NCBI GenBank assembly: GCA_030141605.1
Contig: JAQGDQ010000025.1
Span: 850,907 to 914,906, forward strand
DNA length: 64,000 bases
Direction: 5' to 3'
From: Tubiluchus corallicola
Lineage: Eukaryota; Priapulida; Priapulimorpha; Priapulimorphida; Tubiluchidae
In this document: positions 1-64,000 of the stretch, in pieces
Layout of the letters: every line of letters begins with the position of its first letter
How positions within the stretch are numbered: the stretch's first letter is position 1
Notes under the pieces: model-generated
Databases searched by the model: none
Told to the model about the DNA's origin: nothing
Seen by the model: only the letters and a program-made list of their open reading frames with translations
Made by a program: the position numbers and the translations under genes

Positions 1-261
1 ATGTATGTGATGCTTGTGTATGTGGTAGTATAAATTAAGGTTGTGCATGGTTGACCTGTGGTTCTTTTACTATCACTGTTACTGCAGTTCTGTGAATAAG
101 GATTTTTTAGCTTCTCAGGAAATTTAATGATAGAGCTACGTATGCACACATTGTGTCTAATAAATAAAAATAATAGTTTTCATTGCAGTAAAAATTATAG
201 CCACAAAAGACATGCCCAAGATAAAACTGAATTGAGATAATTTTCAAATGTATGTTTACAG
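1..261 (+). other. intron (3-prime part), nothing else seen
   Basis: AT-rich sequence ending in the acceptor before the first exon in the window. The upstream exon lies outside. No repeat or RNA gene recognised. Confidence 0.7.
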
Positions 262-63625
<63,364 letters not shown>

Positions 63626-63699
63626 GTTCGGAAAACTGATTTTGATGTAACTGCAATGAGAGCCATGTCTGCAAAGCCAACCAGTTAGAAAATGACTGT

Positions 63700-63802
63700 T
63701 TGATTACCCTATCCCTAACCCTAACTTCAATCCCAAACCAAATCCTAATCCCCTTCACGAACCAATTTCTTTTGTGGGGGGGGAATGAAAACTTTAGCCC
63801 TA
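63700..63802 (+). mobile_element. telomere-repeat-cored element, copy 3 (left end not seen)
   Basis: ccctatccctaaccctaact core, then cttcacgaaccaatttctt and ggggaatgaaaactttagcc, the same right half as copies 1 and 2. The left TIR is not recognisable. Confidence 0.6.
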
Positions 63803-64000
63803 GTTTATACTTACCTAGCCCGGAAAGTTACTTATGGGAGTTTTTCAGTCCTATTATGAAATTAATACTAATCTGTTTGCCACAAATGGATCACCACATC
63901 ACATAAGACACTTTTTGATAATGTATGCTTTTCAAAAACACATTTTACTAGATACTAGATGTGTGCATTAAAAACTTCATGTTTACATGTAGTATAGCTG

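Overview
The window is the interior of one very large, intron-rich metazoan gene on the + strand. I could chain 73 coding exons between 262 and 63625. Every junction agrees in phase, giving 4,343 uninterrupted codons with no start codon, signal peptide or stop, so the gene runs past both ends of the window. The protein is a long string of Calx-beta modules (28 complete and 2 partial). One laminin-G/pentraxin-like domain and one EAR/EPTP beta-propeller interrupt it. This architecture is diagnostic of ADGRV1 (VLGR1/GPR98/MASS1), the giant adhesion GPCR. The N-terminus must lie upstream; the GAIN/GPS and seven-helix parts must lie downstream.

Layout. 262-7395: Calx-beta modules M1-M3 and the first half of M4. 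8331-11049: rest of that half-module, then the laminin-G-like domain. 11390-22961: second half of M4, then M5-M10 and the first half of M11. 24367-25464: two small exons for a cysteine-containing PAN/apple-like insert. 26093-38056: M11 (end) to M16 and the first half of M17. 39222-42237: EAR propeller. 42454-63625: end of M17, then M18-M29 and the start of M30. The three non-Calx domains all sit in the same loop of their host Calx-beta module. This is the most striking structural feature of the protein part.

The introns (about 80% of the window, AT-rich, mostly 0.2-1.8 kb) are littered with short mobile elements. They include a TA-flanked terminal-inverted-repeat MITE family (4 copies) and a TTAA-flanked inverted-repeat family (2 copies). 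A third family carries a core of degenerate CCCTAA telomere-like repeats (2 copies with both ends, 1 with one end). There are also a pogo-like and a hAT-like MITE, 3-prime ends of non-LTR retrotransposons in both orientations, a Penelope-like fragment, and two short remnants resembling the 5S rRNA internal promoter (5S-derived SINEs). Tandem arrays include a 27-copy 33-bp minisatellite and a five-copy, about 126-bp duplication that includes the 3-prime end of a coding exon and its splice donor.

Organism. Adhesion GPCR content, spliceosomal introns and TTAGGG-type telomere motifs say animal. Compact introns and the repeat set point to an invertebrate, probably aquatic, but the sequence alone does not fix the phylum. 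I saw no prokaryotic gene, CRISPR array, rRNA gene or intact tRNA gene, and no second protein-coding gene on either strand.
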